A stretch of 64,000 nucleotides of DNA from assembly GCF_016899935.1 (NCBI RefSeq), contig NZ_JACJJK010000001.1, forward strand, positions 310,001-374,000, written 5' to 3'. A model generated the notes under the pieces. The model was not told where the DNA came from. It saw only the letters and a list, made by a program, of their open reading frames with translations, and ran no database searches. Source of the stretch: Olsenella uli (lineage in GTDB: Bacteria; Actinomycetota; Coriobacteriia; Coriobacteriales; Atopobiaceae). A program made the translations under genes and the position numbers. Positions 35,623-43,702 of this stretch are shown here, piece after piece. Positions within the stretch are counted from its first letter, which is position 1, and each line of letters opens with the position of its first letter.

Positions 35623-35666
35623 GGCTACCTCCCTCGCGTCTCTCCCGAGCACCGTTTCTGGCAACG

Positions 35667-36326
35667 TCACTCCTCATGCAGATGATTTGCGGCAAGGAGC
35701 TCTCGGTTGATGGGAGCTGACGGGTCACACGGTGTGACGATCTTGGAAAACATGCGAATCAGCTGTGAGTAGTCCCTGTCCTCCGCCGCCGAGCGGCTCG
35801 CCTCGTCATTCTCCTCGCCGGAGACCAGCCGCCAGTCAAGGTCGTATCCCGCATCGTGACAGAGCAACGTCCAGAACACACGTTGTGTCCTGCCGTTGCC
35901 CTCGCGAAACGGATGAACGAAGTTGTAGTTGTCATAGTGATACGCAAGCCGCTCAAGGAACGCCGAGCGTTCCAGCCCCTTGAGCATCTTGTCTCCAAGG
36001 AGCTCGGAGCGGGACCACTCCATTCCCATGGCGATGTTGGTCGACGGCAAGAAGAACTCCGCCCCGTCCACGTTCTTGCGAATCTCGACCGTGCGGACGC
36101 ACCCCGCCCACGCATATATGTCCTGGAACAATGCGTGGTGAATGCGGCAGAAATCATCCAGCGTGCCAGCAGGATGCAAATCCCCGCGCTCAATCAGCTC
36201 GCCCATTCGCAGCGATGCAAACTCCCCCTCCGCTCGGGCGAGGTCGTCGTAGGTCCTTGCCCCAACGAGGTTGCTCAGAACGCCGGTCTCGGGATCGAGG
36301 TAGGGGTCGACGAACTTATCCGGCAT
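35667..36326 (-). CDS. fic: Fic-domain AMP-transferase toxin
   Basis: A 219-residue Fic protein. The full catalytic motif HPFREGNGRTQR near residue 133 contains the His, acidic/basic and Gly-Asn-Gly-Arg residues needed for AMPylation; the flap region AEFFLPSTNIAMGM lies before it and the N-terminus is helical. Targets of related toxins (VbhT, FicT) include gyrase and topoisomerase IV; the target here is unknown. Its ATG overlaps the antitoxin gene by 11 bp, so the toxin is translated after its inhibitor. Lower GC than the surrounding his genes suggests transfer. Confidence 0.9.
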   Translation of the reverse strand: MPDKFVDPYLDPETGVLSNLVGARTYDDLARAEGEFASLRMGELIERGDLHPAGTLDDFCRIHHALFQDIYAWAGCVRTVEIRKNVDGAEFFLPSTNIAMGMEWSRSELLGDKMLKGLERSAFLERLAYHYDNYNFVHPFREGNGRTQRVFWTLLCHDAGYDLDWRLVSGEENDEASRSAAEDRDYSQLIRMFSKIVTPCDPSAPINRELLAANHLHEE

Positions 36327-36510
36327 GCGCGGACTCCCTACGGTCAATTCTCCAGCGACGTTTTGTCCTCTTCATCAGGTCCTCGATGGAGATGTCACCC
36401 TTTACGTACTCATCCGCGTCCTCACGGAACTCATCGGAAACGTATGCGCCCTCCATCTCTCCCGAATGAATGGCCTCTTCCATAAGTCTTCTGCGGTCCA
36501 CAGCTGTCAA
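36316..36510 (-). CDS. Fic antitoxin (VbhA-type, class I)
   Basis: A small protein of about 64 residues if translation starts at TTG 36510, behind AGAGGG. A later ATG at the Met of LMEEAIHSGEMEG is possible. SGEMEG fits the class I Fic inhibitory motif (S/T)xxxE(G/N), in which the Glu blocks ATP in the Fic active site. ADEYVKGDISIEDLM matches the second conserved segment of VbhA-like antitoxins. It is directly upstream of and overlaps the fic gene. Confidence 0.8.
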   Translation of the reverse strand: MTAVDRRRLMEEAIHSGEMEGAYVSDEFREDADEYVKGDISIEDLMKRTKRRWRIDRRESAHAG

Positions 36511-36625
36511 CCCCTCATACCCTCTATATGAGCACGTCCCCAGGGAGGGCCGTTTTTCGTTTTGAGCGACTCGAGTCCAGGCCAACCTGAGGCAAACTAC
36601 GAGCAAGCGCCGGCTCTACGTCGAT

Positions 36626-36654
36626 TGTATAGGATGAGACGCCCTCGAACGCAA
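36626..36654 (-). promoter_or_regulatory. Promoter of the antitoxin-fic operon
   Basis: Minus-strand -35 TTGCGT and -10 TATACA are 17 bp apart, just after the hisA stop, giving a leader of roughly 110 nt before the antitoxin. The module can therefore be expressed independently of his transcription. Confidence 0.6.
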
Positions 36655-36669
36655 AGCGCGAGGGGTGCG

Positions 36670-37404
36670 CTACCGGCATGCCGCGAGGGCGTCCGCGAGC
36701 GAGAAGGACCCCTCGTAGAGGGCGCGGCCGGTGATGGCGCCCTCGATGACGTCCGGCCCGAGGGCCGCGAGCGCGCGGAGGTCGTCCAGGCTCGCGACGC
36801 CGCCCGAGGCTACCACGGGGAAGCCCGCGACCTCGGCCACGTGGCGATAGGCCGCAGCGTCGACGCCGCAGCGCATGCCGTCGCGCGCGACGTCGGTGAA
36901 GACCAGGTGGCGGTAGCCCAGCTCGGCGAGGCGCGCCACGAGCTCGTCGGCCGAGAGCGCCGCGCCCTCGCGCCAGCCGTTCACGCGCACCTGACCGTCG
37001 CGCGCCGCGACGTCGGCCACGACGAGCTCGCCGAACTCGCGGGCCGCCGACTCGGCGAAGGCCGGGTCGCGCACGAGAGCCGTGCCGATGGCGATGCGCC
37101 GCACGCCGAGCGCGGCCAGGCGCTCCACGGCCGCCATCGAGCGCACCCCGCCGCCGGCGTCCACCGAGATGCCGTCCACGGCGCAGATCGCGCGGATCGC
37201 GGCGTCGTTGGCCGCGCGGGCCGCCTCGTCCTCCTCGAGCGTGGCGGAGAGGTCCACCACGTGCACCCAGCTCGCCCCGGCGTCACGGAACTTCTCGGCC
37301 ACCGCCGCCGGGTCGTCCGAGTAGACGTCCATGCGGGAGCGCTCGCCGTTCGCGAGCCGCACCACGCGCCCGCCCACCAGGTCGATCGCCGGGAACAGGA
37401 TCAT
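36670..37404 (-). CDS. hisA: Phosphoribosylformimino-AICAR ribotide isomerase HisA
   Basis: A 244-residue TIM barrel isomerase, fourth histidine step. The catalytic Asp residues lie in FPAIDLVGGRVVRL near the start and in VFTDVARDGMRCG near 130; phosphate loops are DAGGGVRSM and ASGGVASLDDL. AAGGAGGAG precedes the ATG at 37404. The boundary motif AGCGAGAAGGAC (36698-36709) falls within its last codons. Confidence 0.95.
   Translation of the reverse strand: MILFPAIDLVGGRVVRLANGERSRMDVYSDDPAAVAEKFRDAGASWVHVVDLSATLEEDEAARAANDAAIRAICAVDGISVDAGGGVRSMAAVERLAALGVRRIAIGTALVRDPAFAESAAREFGELVVADVAARDGQVRVNGWREGAALSADELVARLAELGYRHLVFTDVARDGMRCGVDAAAYRHVAEVAGFPVVASGGVASLDDLRALAALGPDVIEGAITGRALYEGSFSLADALAACR
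36698..36709 (+). repeat. Boundary motif AGCGAGAAGGAC within the 3' end of hisA
   Basis: Eleven of twelve bases match the consensus; it lies 28 bp before the hisA stop and is antisense to the gene. Confidence 0.5.
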
Positions 37405-37446
37405 GTTGCGCTCCTCCTTGTCGCGTCGCCGGACGGACCGTCGCAA

Positions 37447-37523
37447 ACAACGTACATATTTTGCTTCAACTACACATATCCGCAGGGAAAAATAACGCAC
37501 ATTGCAAATTATGTACGTTAATT
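37447..37523. repeat. 77-bp covarying-arm element, copy 3, overlapping the hisH stop
   Basis: The left arm AACGTACATATTTTGC pairs with the right arm GCAAATTATGTACGTT. The centre contains ACATATCCGCAGGGAAA then AACGCAC, matching copies 1 and 2. It fills the hisH-hisA gap and its edge supplies the hisH stop codon (TAA at 37518-37520). Confidence 0.85.
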
Positions 37524-38198
37524 AGGGCGGGCGCTCCCCTCAGAGCCCGCCAGCCGGACGAAGTTGCGCAGGATCTGGAGGCCCACCGCCGAGCTCTTCT
37601 CGGGGTGGAACTGCACGCCGTAGGTGTTGGCGCCGTCCCAGACCGCAGAGGCAAAGCTGCGCGCGTAGTGCGTGCGCGCGGTCACGACCTCGGCCGGCAC
37701 GTCGTCGGCGAGCGCGTAGGAGTGCGTGAAGTAGACGTGCGCGCCCTCGGCCACGCCCTCGAAGAGCGGGCACGTGCGACCGAGCGGCGTGAGGTCGAGC
37801 TCGTCCCAGCCCACGTGGGGCACCTTGAGGCGCGAGGACTCCAGGCGCGTGGCGCCGCCGGACAGCACGCCGAGGCCTGCGGCCGGCGCGCCGTCGCCCG
37901 ACTCGGTGCCGTAGTCAAAGAGGAGCTGCAGCCCCAGACAGATGCCCAGAAACGGCGCGCCCCGGCGCAGGGCGGCGAGAATCGCCTCGTCCTCGCCGCT
38001 CTCGCGCAGGTACGCCATCGCGTCGCCGAAGCTCCCCACGCCGGGCAGCACGAGCGCCGCCGCGCCGGCGATCGTGGCGGGGTCGTCGCTCACGAGGACT
38101 GTCCCGCCGGCGTCCGCGAGCCCCCGCTCGACGGAGCGCAGGTTGCCCTTGTGGTAGTCAACGACGACGATCGGCGCCGCCGTGCCGCTGGCCGCCAT
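37518..38198 (-). CDS. hisH: Imidazole glycerol phosphate synthase glutaminase subunit HisH
   Basis: A 226-residue class I glutamine amidotransferase supplying ammonia to HisF. The catalytic Cys lies in FLGICLGLQLLFD near residue 86, and His and Glu in VQFHPEKSS near 205. The C-terminal residues LAGSEGSARPN and the stop abut a dispersed repeat. The start shares one base with the hisB stop. Confidence 0.95.
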   Translation of the reverse strand: MAASGTAAPIVVVDYHKGNLRSVERGLADAGGTVLVSDDPATIAGAAALVLPGVGSFGDAMAYLRESGEDEAILAALRRGAPFLGICLGLQLLFDYGTESGDGAPAAGLGVLSGGATRLESSRLKVPHVGWDELDLTPLGRTCPLFEGVAEGAHVYFTHSYALADDVPAEVVTARTHYARSFASAVWDGANTYGVQFHPEKSSAVGLQILRNFVRLAGSEGSARPN

Positions 38199-38785
38199 CA
38201 GAGCGCCCCCTTCGTGGAGGGGACGCCGTCGACGCGCGGGTCGCTCTCGACGGCCGCGCGCAGGGCCCGCGCCGCCGCCTTGAACGTGGCCTCGATGATG
38301 TGATGCGCGTTCTCGCCGCAAACGAGCCGCAGGTGGAGCGTGATGCCCGCCTCGCGCGCGAGGCCGACGAAGAACTCCTGCGCGAGCTCGGTGTCGAAGG
38401 TGCCCACCTTGGCGGGACCGATCGGCACGTCCCAGTAGAGCCCGCCGCGCCCGGAGAGGTCCACGGCGGCCAGGACCAGCGCCTCGTCGAGCGGCACCAG
38501 GACCGAGCCGAAGCGGCGCACCCCGCGCTTGTCGCCGAGCGCCTCGCGCAGGGCCTGGCCAAGCACGATGCCCGTGTCCTCCACGGTGTGGTGGTCGTCG
38601 ACCTCGGTGTCGCCCTTGACGCGCACCGTGAGGTCGATCAGCGAGTGGCGCGCGAACGCGCAGAGCATGTGGTCGAAGAAGCCCACGCCGGTCTCGACGT
38701 CGTAGGCGCCTGTGCCGTCGAGGTCCACGGAGAGCCCGATGTCCGTCTCGGACGTGGCGCGCACGGCCTTTGCGGTCCTTGTCAT
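38198..38785 (-). CDS. hisB: Imidazoleglycerol-phosphate dehydratase HisB
   Basis: A 195-residue monofunctional dehydratase without the histidinol-phosphatase domain fused in enterics. Manganese ligands are in GFFDHMLCAFARHS near residue 38, DDHHTVEDTG near 64 and NAHHIIEATFKA near 165. It overlaps the hisC stop by 4 bp. Confidence 0.95.
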   Translation of the reverse strand: MTRTAKAVRATSETDIGLSVDLDGTGAYDVETGVGFFDHMLCAFARHSLIDLTVRVKGDTEVDDHHTVEDTGIVLGQALREALGDKRGVRRFGSVLVPLDEALVLAAVDLSGRGGLYWDVPIGPAKVGTFDTELAQEFFVGLAREAGITLHLRLVCGENAHHIIEATFKAAARALRAAVESDPRVDGVPSTKGAL

Positions 38786-39873
38786 GATTCCTCCCTTGTG
38801 AGCACCGCGAGCGCGTCGAGAAGGGCGTCGTTCTCCTCGCGCGTGCCCACGGTGAGCCTCAGGCAGTCCTGCGTGCCCGGCGCGGAGCTGAAGTCGCGCA
38901 CCAGGATCGAGTGCTCGTCGCGCAGCCGCTCCCAGGTGCGGTGGGCGTTCGGCACGCGCGCGAGCACGAAGTTGGCGGCGGAGGGCCACACGCGCACCCC
39001 GGGCAGCCCCGCGAGCCCGGCGGCCAGCCGCTCCCGCTCGGCCACGATGTCGGCCACCACGGGGACGAGGAGGTCGCGCCGCTCCACGAAGGCGAGCGCG
39101 ACCGCCTGCGCGAGCACGTCTACCGAGTATATCTGCCGGACAGCCCCGAGGGCGTCCACGACGGCCGGATCCGCCACGAGGTAGCCCACGCGCAGGCCGG
39201 CGAGGGCGAAGGCCTTGGAGAGCGTGCGCAGCGCGACGAGGCGCGGATTGTCCGCCACGAGCGGCACGAGGCTCTTGTCCTCGCCGGCAAACTCCACATA
39301 CGCCTCGTCCACGAGCACGAGTGCCTCGGTCTCGGCGAGCAGCCGCCCCACGAGCGCGCGGTCCGCAAGGCCGCCCGTGGGGTTGTTCGGCGACGTGAGG
39401 ATCACGAGGGCCGCGCCACGCGCGGCGGCGAGAAGGGCCTCGGCGTCCACGGAGAAGTCCTCCGCGTCGCGGGGTACGGCCACGACCGGCGTCTCGCACA
39501 TCGCGGCGAAGTTGGCGTACTCGGCAAAGTCCGGCGGGCACGTGACGACCGCGCGCCCGGGGCCGCCGAAGGCGAAGAGCAGGTTGAAGAGCAGCTCGTC
39601 GCCGCCGTTGCCCACGATCACGTGGGCGCGGTCCGTGCCGTGGCGCGCGGCCAGGGCGTCGCGCAGGGCGTTGGCCATCGGGTCGGGATAGCGGTTGAGC
39701 GGCGTGGCGGTCGCGGCGTCGCGCACGGCCTCGACGAGCTCGGCCGGCAGCGGGTGCGTGTTCTCGTTCGCGGAGAGATTCACGCGCACGGGGGAGAAGC
39801 GCGGGTCGTAGGGCTCAAAGCCGTGCAGCGCGGGCCGCAGGCGCGCCGTCACGTCGAGGCACTTCTTTGCCAT
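38782..39873 (-). CDS. hisC: Histidinol-phosphate aminotransferase HisC
   Basis: A 363-residue class I/II PLP aminotransferase. It shows VNLSANENTHPLP near residue 31, ILTSPNNPTGG near 160, VDEAYVEFAG near 190, and the PLP Lys in TLSKAFALAGLRVGY near 218. It lies 2 bp after hisD. Confidence 0.95.
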   Translation of the reverse strand: MAKKCLDVTARLRPALHGFEPYDPRFSPVRVNLSANENTHPLPAELVEAVRDAATATPLNRYPDPMANALRDALAARHGTDRAHVIVGNGGDELLFNLLFAFGGPGRAVVTCPPDFAEYANFAAMCETPVVAVPRDAEDFSVDAEALLAAARGAALVILTSPNNPTGGLADRALVGRLLAETEALVLVDEAYVEFAGEDKSLVPLVADNPRLVALRTLSKAFALAGLRVGYLVADPAVVDALGAVRQIYSVDVLAQAVALAFVERRDLLVPVVADIVAERERLAAGLAGLPGVRVWPSAANFVLARVPNAHRTWERLRDEHSILVRDFSSAPGTQDCLRLTVGTREENDALLDALAVLTREES

Positions 39874-39875
39874 GG

Positions 39876-41261
39876 CTAGTTCCTCCGCTCGAAGCCGGGC
39901 AGCGGGACGCCCACCGGCGCCGACAGCGCCTCCGGCCAGGCCACGCGATGGACGTCCACGACGTCGAGGTCGCCTCCCTCGGCCAGGCGGCGACGGATGC
40001 CCACGGAGAGCGCGTGGGCCCAGAGACCCTCGGCCTGGGCGATGGTCTGCGTGGCGGGGGCGTCCGCGAGCAGGCCCTCGGGCGTGTAGCAGATCACGCT
40101 CGAGCGCTTCTGGAAGTCGTAGACGCCGAGCGGGTTGGCCCAGCGCGCGGTGCCGCCGGTGGGCAGCGTGTGGTTGGGGCCGGCCACGTAGTCGCCCAGG
40201 GGCTCGGAGCTCCAGGGGCCCACGAAGATCGCGCCGGCGTTGCGGACGCGGCCGAGCAGGGCGAGCGCGTCCGCGCAGTGAAGCTCCAGGTGCTCGGGGG
40301 CGATCACGTTGATCGCGTCCACGGCGGCGTCGAGCGTGTCGCAGACCACGACCACGCCGCGCTCGGCGAGGCTCGCGCGGGTGATCTTCTCGCGCGGGCT
40401 CTGGGAGACGAGCGTCTCGATGGCGGCCCCCACGCGCTCGGCGAGGCCGGCGTCGCAGGTCACGAGGTAGCAGCTCGCCATCGGGTCGTGCTCGGCCTGG
40501 GCCATGAGGTCGGCGGCCACCACCTCGGGTGCGGCCTCGACGTCCGCGAGCACGCAGACCTCGGAGGGGCCGGCCACCATGTCGATGCCGACGTCGCCGG
40601 AGACGTAGCGCTTGGCGGCCGCCACGTAGGCGTTGCCCGGCCCCACGATCTTCTCGACCGCCGGGACGGACTCGGTGCCGTAGGCCACGGCGGCAATCGC
40701 CTGGGCGCCGCCCACGGCGTAGACCTCGTCAACGCCCGCGAGCGCCGCAGCGGCGAGCGTGTAGGCGGAGAGCGTGCCGTCCGCCTGGGGCGGCGTCACC
40801 ATGACCACGCGCGGGACACCTGCGACCTTGGCCGGGATCGTGTCCATGAGGACCGTGGAGGGGTACTGGGCGCGGCCGCCGGGCACGTAGACGGCAGCGG
40901 AGGCCACGGGCGTCACCTTGACGCCGAGCATCGTGCCGTCCGCGCGGGTGGTGAACCAGGACTGCTCGCGCTCGCGCTCGTGGAAGTCGCGGATCTGGTC
41001 GCGCGCCCGGGTGAGCGCGGCCAGGAACTCCGCCGGCACGACGTCGAGCGCGCCGCGCACCAGCTCGTCCGGCACGCGGAAGTCCCGCGGGCACGCCCCG
41101 TCGAAGCGCAGGCAGTAGTCGCGCACCGCCGCGTCGCCGCGCGCGCGGACGTCGTCCACGATCTTCTCGGCGGCGTCCATGACCTCGGCGGGGAGGACCC
41201 CGGAGCGGTTGAGGTCGGCCTGGGTGAGGCGCGCGCCCCCTTCGAGCGTTACCGTCCTCAT
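39876..41261 (-). CDS. hisD: Histidinol dehydrogenase HisD
   Basis: A 461-residue NAD-dependent, zinc enzyme for the last two steps to histidine. It shows [18 protein letters not shown] near residue 127, [15 protein letters not shown] near 230, [16 protein letters not shown] near 258 and [18 protein letters not shown] near 365, carrying the Zn ligands and catalytic His residues. The start overlaps the hisZG stop by 4 bp. Confidence 0.95.
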   Translation of the reverse strand: MRTVTLEGGARLTQADLNRSGVLPAEVMDAAEKIVDDVRARGDAAVRDYCLRFDGACPRDFRVPDELVRGALDVVPAEFLAALTRARDQIRDFHEREREQSWFTTRADGTMLGVKVTPVASAAVYVPGGRAQYPSTVLMDTIPAKVAGVPRVVMVTPPQADGTLSAYTLAAAALAGVDEVYAVGGAQAIAAVAYGTESVPAVEKIVGPGNAYVAAAKRYVSGDVGIDMVAGPSEVCVLADVEAAPEVVAADLMAQAEHDPMASCYLVTCDAGLAERVGAAIETLVSQSPREKITRASLAERGVVVVCDTLDAAVDAINVIAPEHLELHCADALALLGRVRNAGAIFVGPWSSEPLGDYVAGPNHTLPTGGTARWANPLGVYDFQKRSSVICYTPEGLLADAPATQTIAQAEGLWAHALSVGIRRRLAEGGDLDVVDVHRVAWPEALSAPVGVPLPGFERRN

Positions 41262-42925
41262 GACGCACTCCCCTTCCTAACCTCGGCGAGACGGGCGGCG
41301 AGGTCGCGAATCCTGCGGTCGCAGCGGTACGCCGCCGGTCCGGCGAAGAAGCGCGCCGAGCAGGCCATGACCTCGTCGACGATCACGAGGTCGTTCTCGG
41401 CGAGCGTGGTGCCGGTGGCGGTGATGTCCACGATGCGGTCGGTCATGCCCACGATCGGGCCCAGCTCGATGTTACCGTGCAGCGTGACGATGTCCACCTG
41501 CTGGCCGATCGAGTCGTAGTAGCGCTGCGTGATGCGCGGGTACTTGGTGGCCACGCGCACGGTGCCGCGCCAGGCGTAGTTGCGCTCGGCCTCCCCGGCG
41601 CTGCCGGCCGGCTCCGCCACGACGAAGCGGCACGCGCCGTAGCCCATGTCCACGAGCTGGAGCAGGTCGAGGTCGGCCTCTACGAGCGAGTCCGTGCCGC
41701 AGAAGCCGCAGTCGGCGCCACCGTGGCCCACGAAGGCCGGAGCGTCCTGGGCGCGCACGATCACGTACTCCACGTCGCCCTCGCGCACGACGAGGCGCCG
41801 GCCCGGGTTCTCCAGCTCTGCGGTGGGCAGGCCCGCCGCCGCGAGCGCGCGCACCGTGTCCTTGAAGAGCGAGCCCTTGGGCACCGCGACGCGCAGCGGC
41901 CGCTCGGCCAGGCGCACGCCCGGCGTCACCACGCCCGACTCGCCCGGCTCGCCGAGGACCTCCTGGAGGCGCTCGAGCGAGAGCGCGAAGCCGCAGGCCA
42001 CGAGGCCCGGTCGGCCCAGGTTGGCGAGGACCGCGTCGTAGCGGCCGCCCGAGGCGAGGCTCGCGGCGATGCCCTCGGCGTAGCCCTTGAAGATGATCCC
42101 GGTGTAGTAGTCGAACGAGTTGATGATCGAGAAGTCAAAGGAGAGCCGGCCCGCCTCGAAGAGGTCGGAGAGCTCCTCGGCGAGCGCCGCGAGCTCGGCG
42201 GTGCCGCGCGCGGCGGCGGGCACGCCGGCGTCGGCGAGAAGGGCGTCGAGCCGGGCGATCACCTCGATGCCGCCGCCCATGCGGCAGACCTCGGAGAGGG
42301 CGCGGCCGGCCGTCGGGTCGAGGTCCTTCTCGGCGGCTATTACCTCGTCGAGCGTGACGAGGTCGGACTCGTGGACGAGGTCGCGAACGCGCTCGGAGAA
42401 CGCGGGGCTCGGCGAGCAGGCGTCGAGCAGGGCCGTCACGGGCACGGGCGAGCCGAAGACGATGCGCCACGCGGGAACCTCGAGCATGGAGAGGGTCTCC
42501 GCGAGCAGGCGCACGACCTCGGCCTCCGAGGCGGTGCCGTCCTGCGCCACGAGCTCGACGCCGAGCTGCGTGAACTGGCGCGGCTGGCCGCGCAGGCTCG
42601 GCTCCTCGCGGACCACCGGGGCGCTGTAGCGCAGGCGGGCCGGGAGGTCCCCGGCAGCCACGCGGCCGGCCACGAGGCGAGCGACGGGCAGCGTGAGGTC
42701 GGGGCGCAACATGAGCAGCGTCTGGTCGGTGTCAAAGAGCTGGAAGGCGGAGTCCTTGATGCGGCCCCCGCGCTCGAGGGCGGAGCGCTCCTCGAGAAGC
42801 GGCGTCTCCACGGGGAGGTAGCCGTGCTCGGAGAAGCACCCCCGCACGACGTCGGAGATGCGCTCGCGGGCGAGCGCCTCCTGGGGAAGGATGTCGCGGA
42901 ATCCGCGCGGCGTTTTTGCGATCAC
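41258..42925 (-). CDS. hisZG: Fused HisZ-HisG: regulatory HisRS-like subunit plus short-form ATP phosphoribosyltransferase
   Basis: A 555-residue fusion. Residues 1-330 are HisZ, a histidyl-tRNA synthetase paralogue without tRNA charging (TPRGFRDILPQEA, MLRPDLTLPVARL, FTQLGVELVAQD, GGRYDAVLANLG). Residues 345-550 are short-form HisG (LRVAVPKGSLFKDTV, GADCGFCGTDSL, RVATKYPRITQRYY, HGNIELGPIVGMTDRIVDI), the first and feedback-controlled enzyme of the pathway. Normally these are separate subunits of a hetero-octamer. It is the first gene of the his operon. Confidence 0.93.
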   Translation of the reverse strand: MIAKTPRGFRDILPQEALARERISDVVRGCFSEHGYLPVETPLLEERSALERGGRIKDSAFQLFDTDQTLLMLRPDLTLPVARLVAGRVAAGDLPARLRYSAPVVREEPSLRGQPRQFTQLGVELVAQDGTASEAEVVRLLAETLSMLEVPAWRIVFGSPVPVTALLDACSPSPAFSERVRDLVHESDLVTLDEVIAAEKDLDPTAGRALSEVCRMGGGIEVIARLDALLADAGVPAAARGTAELAALAEELSDLFEAGRLSFDFSIINSFDYYTGIIFKGYAEGIAASLASGGRYDAVLANLGRPGLVACGFALSLERLQEVLGEPGESGVVTPGVRLAERPLRVAVPKGSLFKDTVRALAAAGLPTAELENPGRRLVVREGDVEYVIVRAQDAPAFVGHGGADCGFCGTDSLVEADLDLLQLVDMGYGACRFVVAEPAGSAGEAERNYAWRGTVRVATKYPRITQRYYDSIGQQVDIVTLHGNIELGPIVGMTDRIVDITATGTTLAENDLVIVDEVMACSARFFAGPAAYRCDRRIRDLAARLAEVRKGSAS

Positions 42926-42970
42926 AGGTGCTCCCTTCGGGCCGGGACCCGTCTCGGTTTTGCCCCGACT

Positions 42971-42998
42971 ACTTTAGCACACTAAAGTGACGATGCAA
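42971..42998 (-). promoter_or_regulatory. his operon promoter with ACTTTAG palindromic operator
   Basis: Minus-strand -35 TTGCAT and -10 TAAAGT are 16 bp apart. The arms ACTTTAG (42971-42977) and CTAAAGT (42982-42988) form a perfect inverted repeat covering the -10 and spacer, where a repressor would block RNA polymerase. A TrpR-superfamily HisR/YerC-type repressor is a plausible but unproven reader. Confidence 0.6.
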
Positions 42999-43240
42999 GG
43001 CGGCGGACGGACGAGCCCGCGCCACCCCGCGCGCCGGGAGACGAGCCGAAATCCTCCACGGGCGAAAGCCGCGCCGCCGGCGGGCGAGAAGAGGCCTCAT
43101 GCCTACAACTTCTCGAACCAACGAGCGTGCACGCCACGCCCAAGCTGCGCCGTTAGTCACCCGTCGGCCACCCGTAAGACGGGGTCGCGCCCTCCCCTGC
43201 TACGCTCGGCACCCCCATAGGGCGAGAGAAGGGAGACAGG
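42999..43240. other. Intergenic stretch with no recognisable feature
   Basis: This separates the divergent his promoter from the orphan gene at 43241. I see only variants of the boundary word (GGCGAGAAGAGG near 43082, TTCGAGAAGTTG near 43103) and no clear promoter, terminator or small ORF with a ribosome site. Confidence 0.4.
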
Positions 43241-43696
43241 ATGGCACTGCACTGGAAAGAGGCCCGCGTGATCGTGACGTGCGGAGGCCTGGGGGAGGTG
43301 GACGACGCGCCTGAGGACACCATCGTCATCGCGCTCAGGCCCGAGGAGGTGGACGAGCCCGAGACGATCGAGGCGGTCCGCAACCTCGTGCTCGACCGCA
43401 CGATCGAGCGCCGGCAGCAGATTCTGAGCGACGTCTACGCGCTCGGAGTCTCCATGCCGGACCCCACGGTCGAGGAGGGCGAGGACGACCCCGACGAGGT
43501 GACGGACGCCGAGCGGACCCTCCTTGAGAACCTCCGGGAGCGCGAGGGGGAGGACGAGGGCGACTCGGGCGCCGAGGACGACTGGACGGGAGGTCGGCCC
43601 TCGGTCGCGGAGAGCGGCCTTCTGCTCGGGGCCGACGCGGGACGGGGCGTGAGAATCTTCATCAGCCACGTCGAGGAGCTCGTGGTGCACAACTGA
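43241..43696 (+). CDS. Acidic orphan protein, function unknown
   Basis: A 151-residue protein I do not recognise. Residues 1-70 look folded (HWKEARVIVTCGGLGEVDD, then a helical stretch with RNLVLDRTIERRQQILSDVY). Residues 75-120 are very acidic (Glu/Asp/Gly). The end is a beta-like segment, GVRIFISHVEELVVHN. No signal peptide or membrane helix. GAAGGGAGACAGG precedes the ATG, so translation is plausible. A strong GC hairpin follows the stop. Confidence 0.65.
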   Translation: MALHWKEARVIVTCGGLGEVDDAPEDTIVIALRPEEVDEPETIEAVRNLVLDRTIERRQQILSDVYALGVSMPDPTVEEGEDDPDEVTDAERTLLENLREREGEDEGDSGAEDDWTGGRPSVAESGLLLGADAGRGVRIFISHVEELVVHN

Positions 43697-43702
43697 GCGG
43701 GT

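Noticed and set aside
34438-36654. Integrative element carrying the Fic module
   Set aside because: No integrase, transposase, direct-repeat attachment sites or tRNA target is present at either edge.
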